From contig NZ_CP139348.1 in NCBI RefSeq assembly GCF_038561965.1, positions 2,542,001 to 2,606,000 on the forward strand: a stretch of 64,000 bases of DNA, given 5' to 3'. This DNA is from Stutzerimonas stutzeri. Lineage in GTDB: Bacteria; Pseudomonadota; Gammaproteobacteria; Pseudomonadales; Pseudomonadaceae. Under the pieces are notes generated by a model, which was not told the origin of the DNA, ran no database searches, and saw only the letters and a list, made by a program, of their open reading frames with translations. Shown here one piece after another: positions 56,055 to 64,000 of this stretch. The position numbers and the translations under genes were made by a program. Each line of letters starts with the position of its first letter. The stretch's first letter is position 1.

Positions 56055-57135
56055 GCAGCCCGAACGCTACAACTTCGCCTCTGGTCCGGCGATGTTGCCC
56101 GAAGAGGTGCTGGAACAGATTCGCGAGGAACTGCCGAATTGGCGTAATACCGGCTCTTCCGTGCTTGAGCAGCCGTTTACCAGCACCGCCTTCAAGCAAC
56201 TGATGGCCGAGACCGAGGCCGACCTACGCGCATTACTGACGATCCCAGACAACTATCGCGTGCTCTTCATGCAAGGCGGTGCCTCGGCGCAGTTCGGCCT
56301 GTTGCCGCTCAACCTGCTGCGCCCGGGCCAGAGCGCGGACTATCTGGAAAGTGGCCACTGGGCGCGCAAGGCAATCAACGAGGCCCGCCGTCATTCGCCA
56401 GTCAATGTAATTGCCAGCGGCGCAGGTCAGGCCTTTGTCGCCCTCCCCGCAATCGACCACTGGCGCCTTGATAGCGATGCCGGCTATTGCCATATCACCA
56501 GCAACGAAACCGCGAACGGGCTGCAACTGCAGGAGTTTCCGGAACTGTCGGTACCGTTGGTGGCGGATATGACCTCCGACTTGCTCACCCGGCCGCTTCC
56601 GATCGAGCGTTTCGGGCTGATCTACACCAGCACCCAGAAGAATCTCGGCGTGGCCGGGCTGTGCATGGTGATCATCCGCGACGATCTGCTGCGAGCGCCC
56701 CCAGCGGGATTACCGGCAGCGTTCAGTTATGCGCTTCAGGCCGAGCAACAGAGTCGCTTCAACACGCCACCGACCTTCGCGCTCTACGTAACCGGGCTGA
56801 TGTTGCGCTGGGTCGCCCATAAGGGCGGCGTTGCCGCAATGGCCCGCGTGGCACAGCAAAGAAGCGAGCTTTTGTACCGCTGCATTGAAGCCAGCGAACT
56901 CTTTCGATGTCAGCAAAGTCCCGCGGACCGTTCGCCAATCAATGTTTGTTTCCAACTCAGTGATCCTGGGCTTACCGAAACCTTCCTGAGCCATGCCGAG
57001 CAGAACGGCCTGGCCAACCTTCGTGGGCACGCAGCAACCGGCGGCATACGAGCCAGCCTCTACAACGCGATGCCACTGACTGGAGTAACGCACCTGGTGA
57101 AGTTCATGACCCATTTCGAGCGCCTTCATGGATAG
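56035..57135 (+). CDS. SerC-like PLP aminotransferase lacking phosphate-binding residues
   Basis: A 366-residue homologue of phosphoserine aminotransferase. It begins with R-Y-N-F-A-S-G-P-A-M-L-P and keeps the PLP lysine in S-T-Q-K-N-L-G-V-A-G, the stacking Trp in A-D-Y-L-E-S-G-H-W-A, and the carboxylate arginine in G-G-I-R-A-S-L-Y-N-A-M-P. The canonical S-H-R motif that holds the phosphate of phosphoserine (His41/Arg42 of E. coli SerC) is replaced by P47-F48-T49. Arg329 in G-H-R is replaced by Ala (R-G-H-A-A-T-G-G). It should therefore act on another amino acid, perhaps the cross-linked Glu-Tyr product. Confidence 0.9.
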   Translation: MACTSSEQPERYNFASGPAMLPEEVLEQIREELPNWRNTGSSVLEQPFTSTAFKQLMAETEADLRALLTIPDNYRVLFMQGGASAQFGLLPLNLLRPGQSADYLESGHWARKAINEARRHSPVNVIASGAGQAFVALPAIDHWRLDSDAGYCHITSNETANGLQLQEFPELSVPLVADMTSDLLTRPLPIERFGLIYTSTQKNLGVAGLCMVIIRDDLLRAPPAGLPAAFSYALQAEQQSRFNTPPTFALYVTGLMLRWVAHKGGVAAMARVAQQRSELLYRCIEASELFRCQQSPADRSPINVCFQLSDPGLTETFLSHAEQNGLANLRGHAATGGIRASLYNAMPLTGVTHLVKFMTHFERLHG

Positions 57136-57973
57136 AAAAGGCGGCGCCCACGCTCTGCGCAGTTCACTGACACAACGTTTTGCTTTGGTGCTCGCTGACA
57201 TTGCATGTCGTCTGCCGCGCGCCGTACCCAGCCGTTCACTTTTGGTAATGGGCCTGAGCTTTCCGTCACCCTTAGGTATTGCTGCCGGCTTCGATCGCAA
57301 CGGGCGGCTTGCCCGGCGGGTCGCAGCGCTGGGCTTCGGGTTCAACGAGATCGGCAGCCTGGCTGCGGCTGGACTGACGCAACTGCAACCGTTTCCGCGT
57401 GGCGAGGCGCGTCTCGGAATCAATCTAACCCTGGATGCGAGGCGCTCGGCAGCCGAGACCTGTGCGCTGCTGCGCAACGCCTGGCCGCATGCCGACTATC
57501 TGGTGCTGAACCTGATCAGCCCGGCCAGCGCGCCGCTGCTTTCCCAGACTGTACGGCTACGCAACCTTCTCGCCGCCCTCCGTGAAGAAAACCACCAGCT
57601 GAATCTGGCAGGCAACCGTCGGGTACCGCTGGCAGCGAAGCTGCGCTGCCTGCCAGAGCAGATCCCCTTCTCGCTAGCGGGCTTGCTTCTCGACCTAAGA
57701 TTTGACGGGCTGCTAGCGGCACATGACCCAGGGCCTCCAGCGACACGCGAACGCTATCGCGCCTGGCAGGATCCGCGACAGCAGGCGCAAGCGTGCGAGC
57801 AGATAGAACACTTGCGGCGTTTTTGCGGCGAGAATATGGCACTGATGTCGGTCGGCGGCATCCAGACGGCGACCCACCTGCGAGCGCGCATGAGCGCCGG
57901 TGCCGAACTGGTGCAGGTTCACACCGCGCTGCTGCGTCAGGGACCATGGCTGGCGCACCGGCTGCTTCGGTGA
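57128..57973 (+). CDS. Dihydroorotate-dehydrogenase-like flavoprotein, altered active site
   Basis: A 281-residue homologue of class 2 PyrD. The FMN-barrel motif S-P-L-G-I-A-A-G-F-D-R-N-G and the FMN-phosphate segment S-V-G-G-I-Q-T-A-T-H-L remain. The orotate motifs do not: N-I-S-S-P-N-T becomes N-L-I-S-P-A-S, K-I-A-P-D becomes K-L-R-C-L, and the S/T-N-T-T substrate loop becomes A-A-H-D-P. It is shorter than PyrD (~340). It overlaps the aminotransferase gene by 8 bases and is last in the set. A redox step on the pathway intermediate is inferred, not pyrimidine synthesis. Confidence 0.88.
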   Translation: MDRKGGAHALRSSLTQRFALVLADIACRLPRAVPSRSLLVMGLSFPSPLGIAAGFDRNGRLARRVAALGFGFNEIGSLAAAGLTQLQPFPRGEARLGINLTLDARRSAAETCALLRNAWPHADYLVLNLISPASAPLLSQTVRLRNLLAALREENHQLNLAGNRRVPLAAKLRCLPEQIPFSLAGLLLDLRFDGLLAAHDPGPPATRERYRAWQDPRQQAQACEQIEHLRRFCGENMALMSVGGIQTATHLRARMSAGAELVQVHTALLRQGPWLAHRLLR

Positions 57974-58002
57974 CCGAGAAAAACCGGCTTGCGGAAACGA
58001 CA

Positions 58003-58025
58003 ACGCCCCGAACCAGTCGGGGCGT
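58003..58025. terminator. Terminator between convergent operons
   Basis: ACGCCCCGA (58003-58011) and TCGGGGCGT (58017-58025) form a perfect 9-base stem. On the minus strand GTTGTCGTTT follows, so it serves ppiD best. It also lies 30 bases beyond the last gene of the PQQ-like set. Confidence 0.75.
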
Positions 58026-58080
58026 AGCCTACGTGATGGACCTAGCCAACACGCTCAATAACCTTGAGGCGAGCCCGAGG

Positions 58081-59937
58081 TCAGAACCGTTCGATATCCG
58101 CCTCGGCTTGCAACTTCTGGCGAAACGCTGCGAAGTCCTGCTGACCAACGCGAGAGGCCAGGAAGCGCTGGTAATTCAGCTTCTCCTCATCGGATAGCGA
58201 GGCTTCTGATTCGTTGACGCCATTCAAACGCACCACGACATAGTCCCCATTGCTCAACGCAACGCCGGAATAGTTCGGCTTATCCTGTTGCTTCGGACGC
58301 GGCATGCGGAATACGGTCTGCAACAGCGCTGGCGCGACGCCTTCCTGGCTACGGGAGGCGGCTTCAACCGATTGCCACTGCCCATCAGGCTGCTGCCCCT
58401 GGCGTAGATCCGCCAGTAGTTGCTCACCTTGGGCACGGGCCGTTTCAGCTGCCAGGCTGCGTTGAAGCTGCTGCACGATGTCGTCACGTACATCGGCAAG
58501 CGGAATGGCTGCGGGCTTCAAGTGCTCCTTCACACGCAATGCAATGGAGGTATCGGGATCAAGCTCGATGACGCCACTGTTGGTGCCATCGACCAGAACC
58601 TCTTCACTAAAGGCCGCCTGGATCACTTGCCGATTGGCGGCGATGCCTTCGCCACCATCACGGCCGAACGCTTCGGTGGTCTGTACCATCAAGCCGAGTT
58701 CCTGGGCCGGCTGGGCCAAGTCAGACGCTTCGAAAGCAGAATCTTCCAGCTGCTTGCTGGTTTCCACAAAACGCTGCTCAACCTGCTGTGCCTTGAGTTC
58801 ACGAACCAGTTCGGGCTTCATGCTCTCGAAAGACGGCACCTCGGGCGACTGAACGCCCAGCAGCTTGATAATGTGCCAACCGAACTCGGACCGCACCGGC
58901 GCAGAGACCTCCCCTTCGCCCAACGCATAGAGCGCATCTTCGAACGCAGGGTCGTACACGCCCGGGCCAGCAAAGCCCAGATCCCCACCCTCGTTGGCGG
59001 AACCCGGATCCTGCGAGACTTCCTTGGCTACGAAGGCGAAATCTTCGCCGGCTTTCACCCGCGCCGCGACGTCCTCGATTTTCGCCTTGGCGTCAGCGTC
59101 GCTTAGCTCGCCACCGGTCTCTACCAGGATGTGCGCAGCGCGACGCTGCTCGGCCAGGTTGGCGATTTGCTTCTGATACAACTCCTGCAGCTCTTCGTCG
59201 GACGCTTCAACCTGATCGAAGAACGACTCTTTTTTCAACTCAACGTATTCGACGATGACTTGCTCGGGCGTTCGGAAACGGTCAGCGTTGGCTTCGTAGT
59301 ATTCCTGGATCTGCTCGTCGCTGACGTCGATCGTGTCGTTTTGCGCGGGCACGGTGAACGTGGCGAAATCACGAGTCTGCATTTCCAGCCGTGCAAAATT
59401 CTCGACCTGCTGATCAGTAACGAAACCGGTGCCTGAGATGCCCGCACGCAGCTGCCCAATCAGCATTTCCTGCTCAAGCAACTGACGGAACTGAAGACGG
59501 GAATACCCCATCTGCTGAATCACCTGATCGAAACGTGCAGGGCTGAAAGCACCTTCAACCTGAAATTCGGGGGTTTGCAGGATCAACTGATCCAGCGCTT
59601 CACGAGAGAAAGCGAAATTCGCGCTCTTGGCGCCTTGCAAAAGCAGCATGCGATCGATCAGCGAGCTGAGTGCCGAATCGCGCAGCAGCCGGTCATCGAG
59701 CAGCGAGGCATCGAAATCCTGACCAAGTTGCTGGGCCAGTTGGCGCCGCTGCATGTTCATCGCCTGGTCGAGGTCGTAGCGGGAAATCTCCTCGCCGTTG
59801 ACCGCCGCGGCGTTCTGACTGTTGCTGGCAGCATTGAAGATGGCATCGAAGCCGGTCAGCGCCAGCAGCACCACAATGACCCCGATGATGGTTTTGGCTA
59901 TCCAGCCTTGTGAATTGTCCCTGATGTTCTGAAGCAT
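58081..59937 (-). CDS. ppiD: PpiD, periplasmic folding chaperone/peptidyl-prolyl isomerase
   Basis: An inner-membrane-anchored chaperone of 618 residues that faces the periplasm and helps proteins leaving the Sec channel. The N-terminal anchor is V-I-V-V-L-L-A-L-T-G-F-D. SurA-like helical regions surround one parvulin domain at about residues 265-370 (R-R-A-A-H-I-L-V-E, then G-D-L-G-F-A-G-P-G-V-Y). The order lon-hupB-ppiD is standard in Pseudomonas. Confidence 0.95.
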   Translation of the reverse strand: MLQNIRDNSQGWIAKTIIGVIVVLLALTGFDAIFNAASNSQNAAAVNGEEISRYDLDQAMNMQRRQLAQQLGQDFDASLLDDRLLRDSALSSLIDRMLLLQGAKSANFAFSREALDQLILQTPEFQVEGAFSPARFDQVIQQMGYSRLQFRQLLEQEMLIGQLRAGISGTGFVTDQQVENFARLEMQTRDFATFTVPAQNDTIDVSDEQIQEYYEANADRFRTPEQVIVEYVELKKESFFDQVEASDEELQELYQKQIANLAEQRRAAHILVETGGELSDADAKAKIEDVAARVKAGEDFAFVAKEVSQDPGSANEGGDLGFAGPGVYDPAFEDALYALGEGEVSAPVRSEFGWHIIKLLGVQSPEVPSFESMKPELVRELKAQQVEQRFVETSKQLEDSAFEASDLAQPAQELGLMVQTTEAFGRDGGEGIAANRQVIQAAFSEEVLVDGTNSGVIELDPDTSIALRVKEHLKPAAIPLADVRDDIVQQLQRSLAAETARAQGEQLLADLRQGQQPDGQWQSVEAASRSQEGVAPALLQTVFRMPRPKQQDKPNYSGVALSNGDYVVVRLNGVNESEASLSDEEKLNYQRFLASRVGQQDFAAFRQKLQAEADIERF

Positions 59938-59998
59938 GCGACCCCCAGGAGTCTGCGGCGCGATCGAATGCGCAACGCGGGTGGAAACCGGATAAAAG

Positions 59999-60023
59999 AA
60001 AGGCGCATCCAGGGATGCGCCTT
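59999..60023 (-). terminator. Rho-independent terminator after hupB
   Basis: AAGGCGCATCC and GGATGCGCCTT form a perfect 11-base stem with a 3-base loop. On the minus strand it is followed by TCTTTTATC. It separates hupB from ppiD. Confidence 0.88.
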
Positions 60024-60142
60024 CTCGGAGCTTTTGGAGCGGTTGGGCTTATTCCCCCAAGCCAGACTGCAGCAGGCCAGGCCTGCTCAACAACCGCCCC
60101 GAGCCAGAACAGCGCAAACTGCCTGGCCGGGCTGAAACACGC

Positions 60143-60415
60143 TTAGTTAACAGCGTCTTTCAACGCCTTGCCAGCTTTGAAGCCCGGGATCTTGGCAGCG
60201 GCGATGTTGATCGGCTTGCCAGTCTGCGGGTTGCGACCGGTGCGCGCAGCGCGCTCCTTGACAGCGAAAGTACCGAAACCAACCAGTACAACGGAGTCAC
60301 CAGCCTTCAGGGCACCGGTGACGGATTCGATCACTGCATCCAGCGCGCGGCCAGCAACAGCTTTTGGGATATCAGCAGATGCAGCGATAGCATCGATCAG
60401 TTCCGACTTGTTCAC
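60143..60415 (-). CDS. hupB: DNA-binding protein HU-beta
   Basis: A 90-residue histone-like protein that bends and compacts DNA. It begins [11 protein letters not shown] and has the beta-arm signature [21 protein letters not shown], with the DNA-intercalating proline in R-N-P. A GGGGAC ribosome site precedes the ATG. It lies 130 bases after lon. Confidence 0.97.
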   Translation of the reverse strand: MNKSELIDAIAASADIPKAVAGRALDAVIESVTGALKAGDSVVLVGFGTFAVKERAARTGRNPQTGKPINIAAAKIPGFKAGKALKDAVN

Positions 60416-60545
60416 TCTAAGTCCCCTTATTTCTGTTGAGTCGTATCTTTAATTTTCGGGTGTAAGCAAAGCGGTGCTAGATGGCAATGACACAAGAGGC
60501 CGATTAAACAAGGGCACCTGAAGTGTGTCAACGTGGCCGTCCAGA

Positions 60546-62942
60546 CTAATGCGTGCTGATTCGCTCCTTGGAATCAGGCTCGCGCTTGTCGTCCTTTGCA
60601 ACAATCTCGGGAGCCGCATCAGGCAAGGGCTCCGGCGCGTATTGCAGCGCAATTTGCAGGACCTCGTCAATCCACTTCACCGGTTTAATCTGCAGGTCCT
60701 GCTTAATATTTTCAGGAATCTCTTTTAGATCACGCTGATTTTCTTCCGGAATGATCACGGTCTTGATCCCGCCACGATGAGCAGCAAGGAGCTTTTCCTT
60801 CAATCCGCCAATTGCAAGCACTTGGCCGCGCAACGTGATTTCACCCGTCATTGCGACATCGGCGCGCACCGGGATCTGGGTCAGAGCGGAAACCAGTGCA
60901 GTGCACATACCGACACCTGCACTCGGACCGTCCTTCGGCGTCGCACCCTCAGGCACGTGGATATGAATGTCCTGTTTCTCATGGAAATCGGCCGCTATAC
61001 CCAGGCTGGCAGCACGGCTGCGAACCACTGTCAGCGCAGCTGTGATCGATTCAGCCATGACCTCACCCAGCGAGCCGGTCTTGGTCAGCCGGCCTTTGCC
61101 AGGCACCACCGCGGCCTCGATAGTAAGCAGTTCACCACCGACCTGAGTCCATGCCAGACCGGTCACCTGCCCTACCTGGTCCTGTTGCTCTGCAAGGCCA
61201 TAGCGGAACTTGCGCACGCCCAGGAAGTGCTCCAGCGAATCGGCATCCACGACAACGTGGAAACGCTTCTCCGCAGCATGTTCCTTGACGACCTTGCGAC
61301 ATACCTTGGCCAACTGGCGCTCGAGGCTGCGCACGCCCGCCTCGCGGGTGTAGTAGCGGATGATGTCGCGAATCGCCGCTTCCTGAAACTCCAGCTCGGT
61401 TTTCTTCAGGCCATTGGCCTCGATCTGCTTTGGCGCCAGGTAACGGGTGGCAATATTGATCTTCTCGTCTTCGGTGTAACCCGGCAACCGAATGACTTCC
61501 ATGCGATCGAGCAACGGCGCGGGGATGTTCATCGAATTGGCGGTGCAGAGGAACATCACATCCGAGAGGTCATAGTCGACTTCAAGGTAGTGGTCGTTGA
61601 AGTTGTGATTTTGCTCCGGGTCCAGCACCTCGAGCAGCGCCGAAGCCGGATCGCCGCGCATGTCACTGCCCATCTTGTCGATTTCGTCGAGCAGGAACAG
61701 CGGGTTACGCACTCCGACCTTGGTCATTTTCTGGATCAGACGACCGGGCATGGAGCCGATATAGGTACGGCGATGACCGCGGATCTCCGCCTCATCGCGC
61801 ACACCGCCGAGCGCCATGCGGACGAACTTGCGATTGGTCGAGCGCGCAATGGACTCGGCCAGCGAGGTCTTACCGACACCAGGCGGGCCGACCAGACAAA
61901 GAACCGGTCCTTTGAGTTTCTTCACCCGCTTCTGCACGGCGAGATACTCGAGAATGCGGTCCTTGACCTCTTCGAGGCCATAGTGATCAGCGTCGAGCAC
62001 CTCTTCAGCCTTGGCCAGATCCAGGCGCACCTTGCTGGCGGCCTTCCACGGCACGTTCACCAGCCAGTCGATATAGGTGCGAACAACCGTGGCCTCTGCT
62101 GACATCGGAGACATCTGCCTGAGCTTGTTGAGCTCAGCCTGCGCCTTGGTGTAGGCGTCCTTGCTCAAGCCGGCGTTCTCGATACGCTTTTTCAGCTCAT
62201 CGACTTCGTTGTGGCCTTCGTCGATGTCGCCAAGTTCTTTCTGAATGGCCTTCATCTGCTCATTCAGGTAGTACTCGCGCTGGCTGCGCTCCATTTGCTT
62301 TTTGACGCGACCGCGAATGCGCTTTTCAACCTGTAACAGGTCGATTTCCGCGTCCAGCAGCGCCAGCACGTGTTCAACACGGGCCGGCAAATCGGTAATT
62401 TCGAGGATCTGCTGCTTCTGCTCGATCTTCAGCGCCATGTGCGCAGCCATTGTATCGACCAGGCGCGCGGGCTCATCGATGCTGCTCAGGGAGGACAAAA
62501 CCTCGGCGGGGACCTTCTTGCCCAACTGCACGTACTGCTCGAACTGGCTCAGCAGGCTACGCGTGAAGACTTCGGATTCACGCGCTTCTACATCCGCTTC
62601 CTCGATCAGCGAAACCTCAGCGCGGCAATGGTCATCCACGTCGACGAAGCGCTCGATCACGCCACGCTGCTCACCTTCAACCAAGACCTTGACGGTGCCG
62701 TCTGGCAGCTTGAGGAGCTGCAGCACGGTAGCCACCGTACCAACGCGATACAACGCATCTTCAACCGGATCGTCATCAGCCGGGTTCTTCTGAGCCAGCA
62801 AAAGGATCTGCTTATCGCCGGACATGGCAGACTCGAGCGCTTCGATGGATTTTTCACGGCCAACGAAAAGCGGGATCACCATGTGCGGGTAAACCACCAC
62901 ATCGCGCAGCGGCAAAAGGGGCAATTCGATGGTTGTCTTCAT
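60546..62942 (-). CDS. lon: ATP-dependent protease La (Lon)
   Basis: A cytoplasmic AAA+ protease of 798 residues that degrades damaged and regulatory proteins. The LAN substrate-binding domain begins [16 protein letters not shown]. Walker A is G-P-P-G-V-G-K-T-S and Walker B L-L-D-E-I-D-K-M. The Ser-Lys dyad is in P-K-D-G-P-S-A-G and G-G-L-K-E-K. It follows clpX as usual. Confidence 0.97.
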   Translation of the reverse strand: MKTTIELPLLPLRDVVVYPHMVIPLFVGREKSIEALESAMSGDKQILLLAQKNPADDDPVEDALYRVGTVATVLQLLKLPDGTVKVLVEGEQRGVIERFVDVDDHCRAEVSLIEEADVEARESEVFTRSLLSQFEQYVQLGKKVPAEVLSSLSSIDEPARLVDTMAAHMALKIEQKQQILEITDLPARVEHVLALLDAEIDLLQVEKRIRGRVKKQMERSQREYYLNEQMKAIQKELGDIDEGHNEVDELKKRIENAGLSKDAYTKAQAELNKLRQMSPMSAEATVVRTYIDWLVNVPWKAASKVRLDLAKAEEVLDADHYGLEEVKDRILEYLAVQKRVKKLKGPVLCLVGPPGVGKTSLAESIARSTNRKFVRMALGGVRDEAEIRGHRRTYIGSMPGRLIQKMTKVGVRNPLFLLDEIDKMGSDMRGDPASALLEVLDPEQNHNFNDHYLEVDYDLSDVMFLCTANSMNIPAPLLDRMEVIRLPGYTEDEKINIATRYLAPKQIEANGLKKTELEFQEAAIRDIIRYYTREAGVRSLERQLAKVCRKVVKEHAAEKRFHVVVDADSLEHFLGVRKFRYGLAEQQDQVGQVTGLAWTQVGGELLTIEAAVVPGKGRLTKTGSLGEVMAESITAALTVVRSRAASLGIAADFHEKQDIHIHVPEGATPKDGPSAGVGMCTALVSALTQIPVRADVAMTGEITLRGQVLAIGGLKEKLLAAHRGGIKTVIIPEENQRDLKEIPENIKQDLQIKPVKWIDEVLQIALQYAPEPLPDAAPEIVAKDDKREPDSKERISTH

Positions 62943-63045
62943 AAATTAAGCTCTACGACGGCCATACGGCGGTAAACGGACGGGCAATACCCTTGCAGCA
63001 AAGATGAGGGCACGCACCGCAAAAAACAAGGCGCCGAACCAAATG

Positions 63046-63069
63046 CAAAGGGGCCCGTAGGCCCCTTTG
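63046..63069 (-). terminator. Hairpin between clpX and lon
   Basis: CAAAGGGGCC (63046-63055) and GGCCCCTTTG (63060-63069) form a perfect 10-base stem with loop CGTA, directly after the clpX stop. The T tract is short, so some read-through into lon is likely. Confidence 0.7.
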
Positions 63070-63074
63070 TTCGA

Positions 63075-64000
63075 TTACGCCTCAGGCGCCGCCTTAGCTG
63101 GCGGCTCGGTGTTCTCGTAAATCAGCAAAGGCTGGGATGTGCCTTCGATCACGCTTTCATCGATGACAACCTTGCTGACTTCCTTCTGCGAAGGAATCTC
63201 ATACATGGTGTTCAGCAATACCCCCTCAAGAATTGAACGCAGACCGCGCGCGCCAGTCTTGCGCTCAAGCGCGCGAGACGCGACAGCTTTAAGCGCGTCT
63301 GGACGGAATTCGAGATCCACACCCTCGAGTTCGAATAGCTTGGCGTACTGCTTGGTCAGCGCATTCTTCGGCTCGGTCAGAATCTGAATCAACGCTGCCT
63401 CATCGAGCTCATCGAGCGTGGCAATTACCGGCAGACGACCAACGAACTCGGGAATCAGGCCAAACTTAACCAGGTCATCCGGCTCCACAGCACGCAGCGC
63501 TTCTCCGATCTTCTTGCCCGGATCTTTGCTACGCACCTCGGCATTGAAGCCGATTCCACCCTGAGTCGAGCGCCCCTGAATGACTTTTTCCAAGCCTGCG
63601 AACGCACCACCACAAATGAACAGGATGTTACGCGTATCGACCTGCAGGAATTCCTGCTGCGGGTGCTTGCGACCGCCCTGCGGAGGAACGGACGCAACGG
63701 TACCCTCGATCAGCTTGAGCAGCGCCTGCTGCACGCCTTCGCCGGACACGTCACGAGTAATGGAGGGGTTATCGGATTTGCGGGAGATTTTGTCGATTTC
63801 GTCGATGTAGACGATGCCCATCTGGGCTTTTTCGACATCGTAATCGCACTTCTGCAACAGCTTCTGGATGATGTTTTCCACGTCCTCGCCTACATAACCC
63901 GCCTCGGTAAGCGTGGTTGCATCAGCGATTGTGAACGGAACATTTAGCAGACGTGCCAAAGTCTCAGCCAGCAGCGTCTTGCCGGAGCCGGTTGGGCCGA
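63075..64000 (-). CDS. clpX: ClpX, ATPase subunit of ClpXP (5' end outside window)
   Basis: The unfoldase of the ClpXP protease. The frame is open through the window edge, where G-P-T-G-S-G-K-T-L (Walker A) is encoded. Downstream are the Walker [10 protein letters not shown], the pore-loop and sensor region, the ClpP-binding loop I-P-E-F-V-G-R-L-P and R-K-T-G-A-R-G-L-R. The N-terminal zinc-binding domain lies outside. The C-terminus ends with an Ala/Pro-rich tail. Confidence 0.97.
   Translation of the reverse strand, partial: GPTGSGKTLLAETLARLLNVPFTIADATTLTEAGYVGEDVENIIQKLLQKCDYDVEKAQMGIVYIDEIDKISRKSDNPSITRDVSGEGVQQALLKLIEGTVASVPPQGGRKHPQQEFLQVDTRNILFICGGAFAGLEKVIQGRSTQGGIGFNAEVRSKDPGKKIGEALRAVEPDDLVKFGLIPEFVGRLPVIATLDELDEAALIQILTEPKNALTKQYAKLFELEGVDLEFRPDALKAVASRALERKTGARGLRSILEGVLLNTMYEIPSQKEVSKVVIDESVIEGTSQPLLIYENTEPPAKAAPEA

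Noticed and set aside
56035..57135. serC (serine synthesis)
   Set aside because: Residues that bind the phosphate of phosphoserine are replaced by Phe, Thr and Ala.
57128..57973. pyrD (pyrimidine synthesis)
   Set aside because: Orotate-binding motifs are absent, the protein is short and the context is a RiPP-type set.
60777..62102. 441-residue open frame opposite lon
   Set aside because: Shadow of lon, composition rich in His and Asp, no motif.

Overview
The window looks like the chromosome of a high-GC gammaproteobacterium of the Pseudomonas/Stutzerimonas (P. stutzeri) group. The evidence is gene order and gene content: gacA-uvrC-pgsA-tRNA(Gly)-tRNA(Cys), clpX-lon-hupB-ppiD, the pqqABCDE-pqqH block with ercA and exaC, and a GGTGGGC-type palindromic repeat seen twice. 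The genus call is from memory of these arrangements, not from a search.

Layout. 1-6.6 kb: end of a chemotaxis receptor, hemN with a possible ANR site, and an overlapping repair pair (a FAN1-type nuclease and an XPD/DinG-type helicase that also carries a nuclease-like N-terminus). 6.65-8.6 kb: tRNA-Leu(UAA) followed by integration debris (a DUF4224 gene, a broken umuD piece, an IS30-family element with a frameshifted transposase). 8.7-17.9 kb: an RND efflux system (adaptor, pump, divergent outer-membrane channel) with an SDR, a KAS II (FabF-like) enzyme and two TetR regulators. A shared operator pattern, GTGAC-N14-GTCAC, occurs at both promoters. 17.9-20.1 kb: decayed DNA, an Xre/ParS-RES toxin-antitoxin pair and a small orphan gene. 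20.2-21.4 kb: a porin. 21.5-31.2 kb: a large arsenic island with arsJ and its GAPDH, arsH, two arsC, arsR, an ArsO-like flavoprotein, ACR3, a permease and a small thioredoxin. 31.5-35 kb: tRNA-Cys, tRNA-Gly, pgsA, uvrC, gacA. 35-42 kb: a ZIP-like membrane protein and a CusABC-type copper/silver efflux operon.

42-53.5 kb is the alcohol-oxidation/PQQ region: hybrid sensor kinase, ercA, pqqH, pqqE, pqqD, pqqC, pqqB, pqqA, an old-yellow-enzyme homologue and exaC. Divergent from exaC is the most interesting part of the window (53.9-58.0 kb), a second, compact PQQ-like gene set. It holds a 24-residue PqqA-like peptide that keeps the G-F-E-V-T-x-Y core, a second PqqD, a second radical-SAM PqqE, a 32-residue membrane peptide, a PuuD-like membrane protein, a SerC-like aminotransferase and a dihydroorotate-dehydrogenase-like flavoprotein. 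It has no pqqB or pqqC. The aminotransferase has lost residues that bind phosphoserine, and the flavoprotein has lost the usual orotate-binding motifs. I infer a RiPP pathway that begins with the same Glu-Tyr cross-link as PQQ but ends in a different, probably membrane-associated, small molecule. The rest, 58.1 kb to the end, is ppiD, hupB, lon and the 3' part of clpX.
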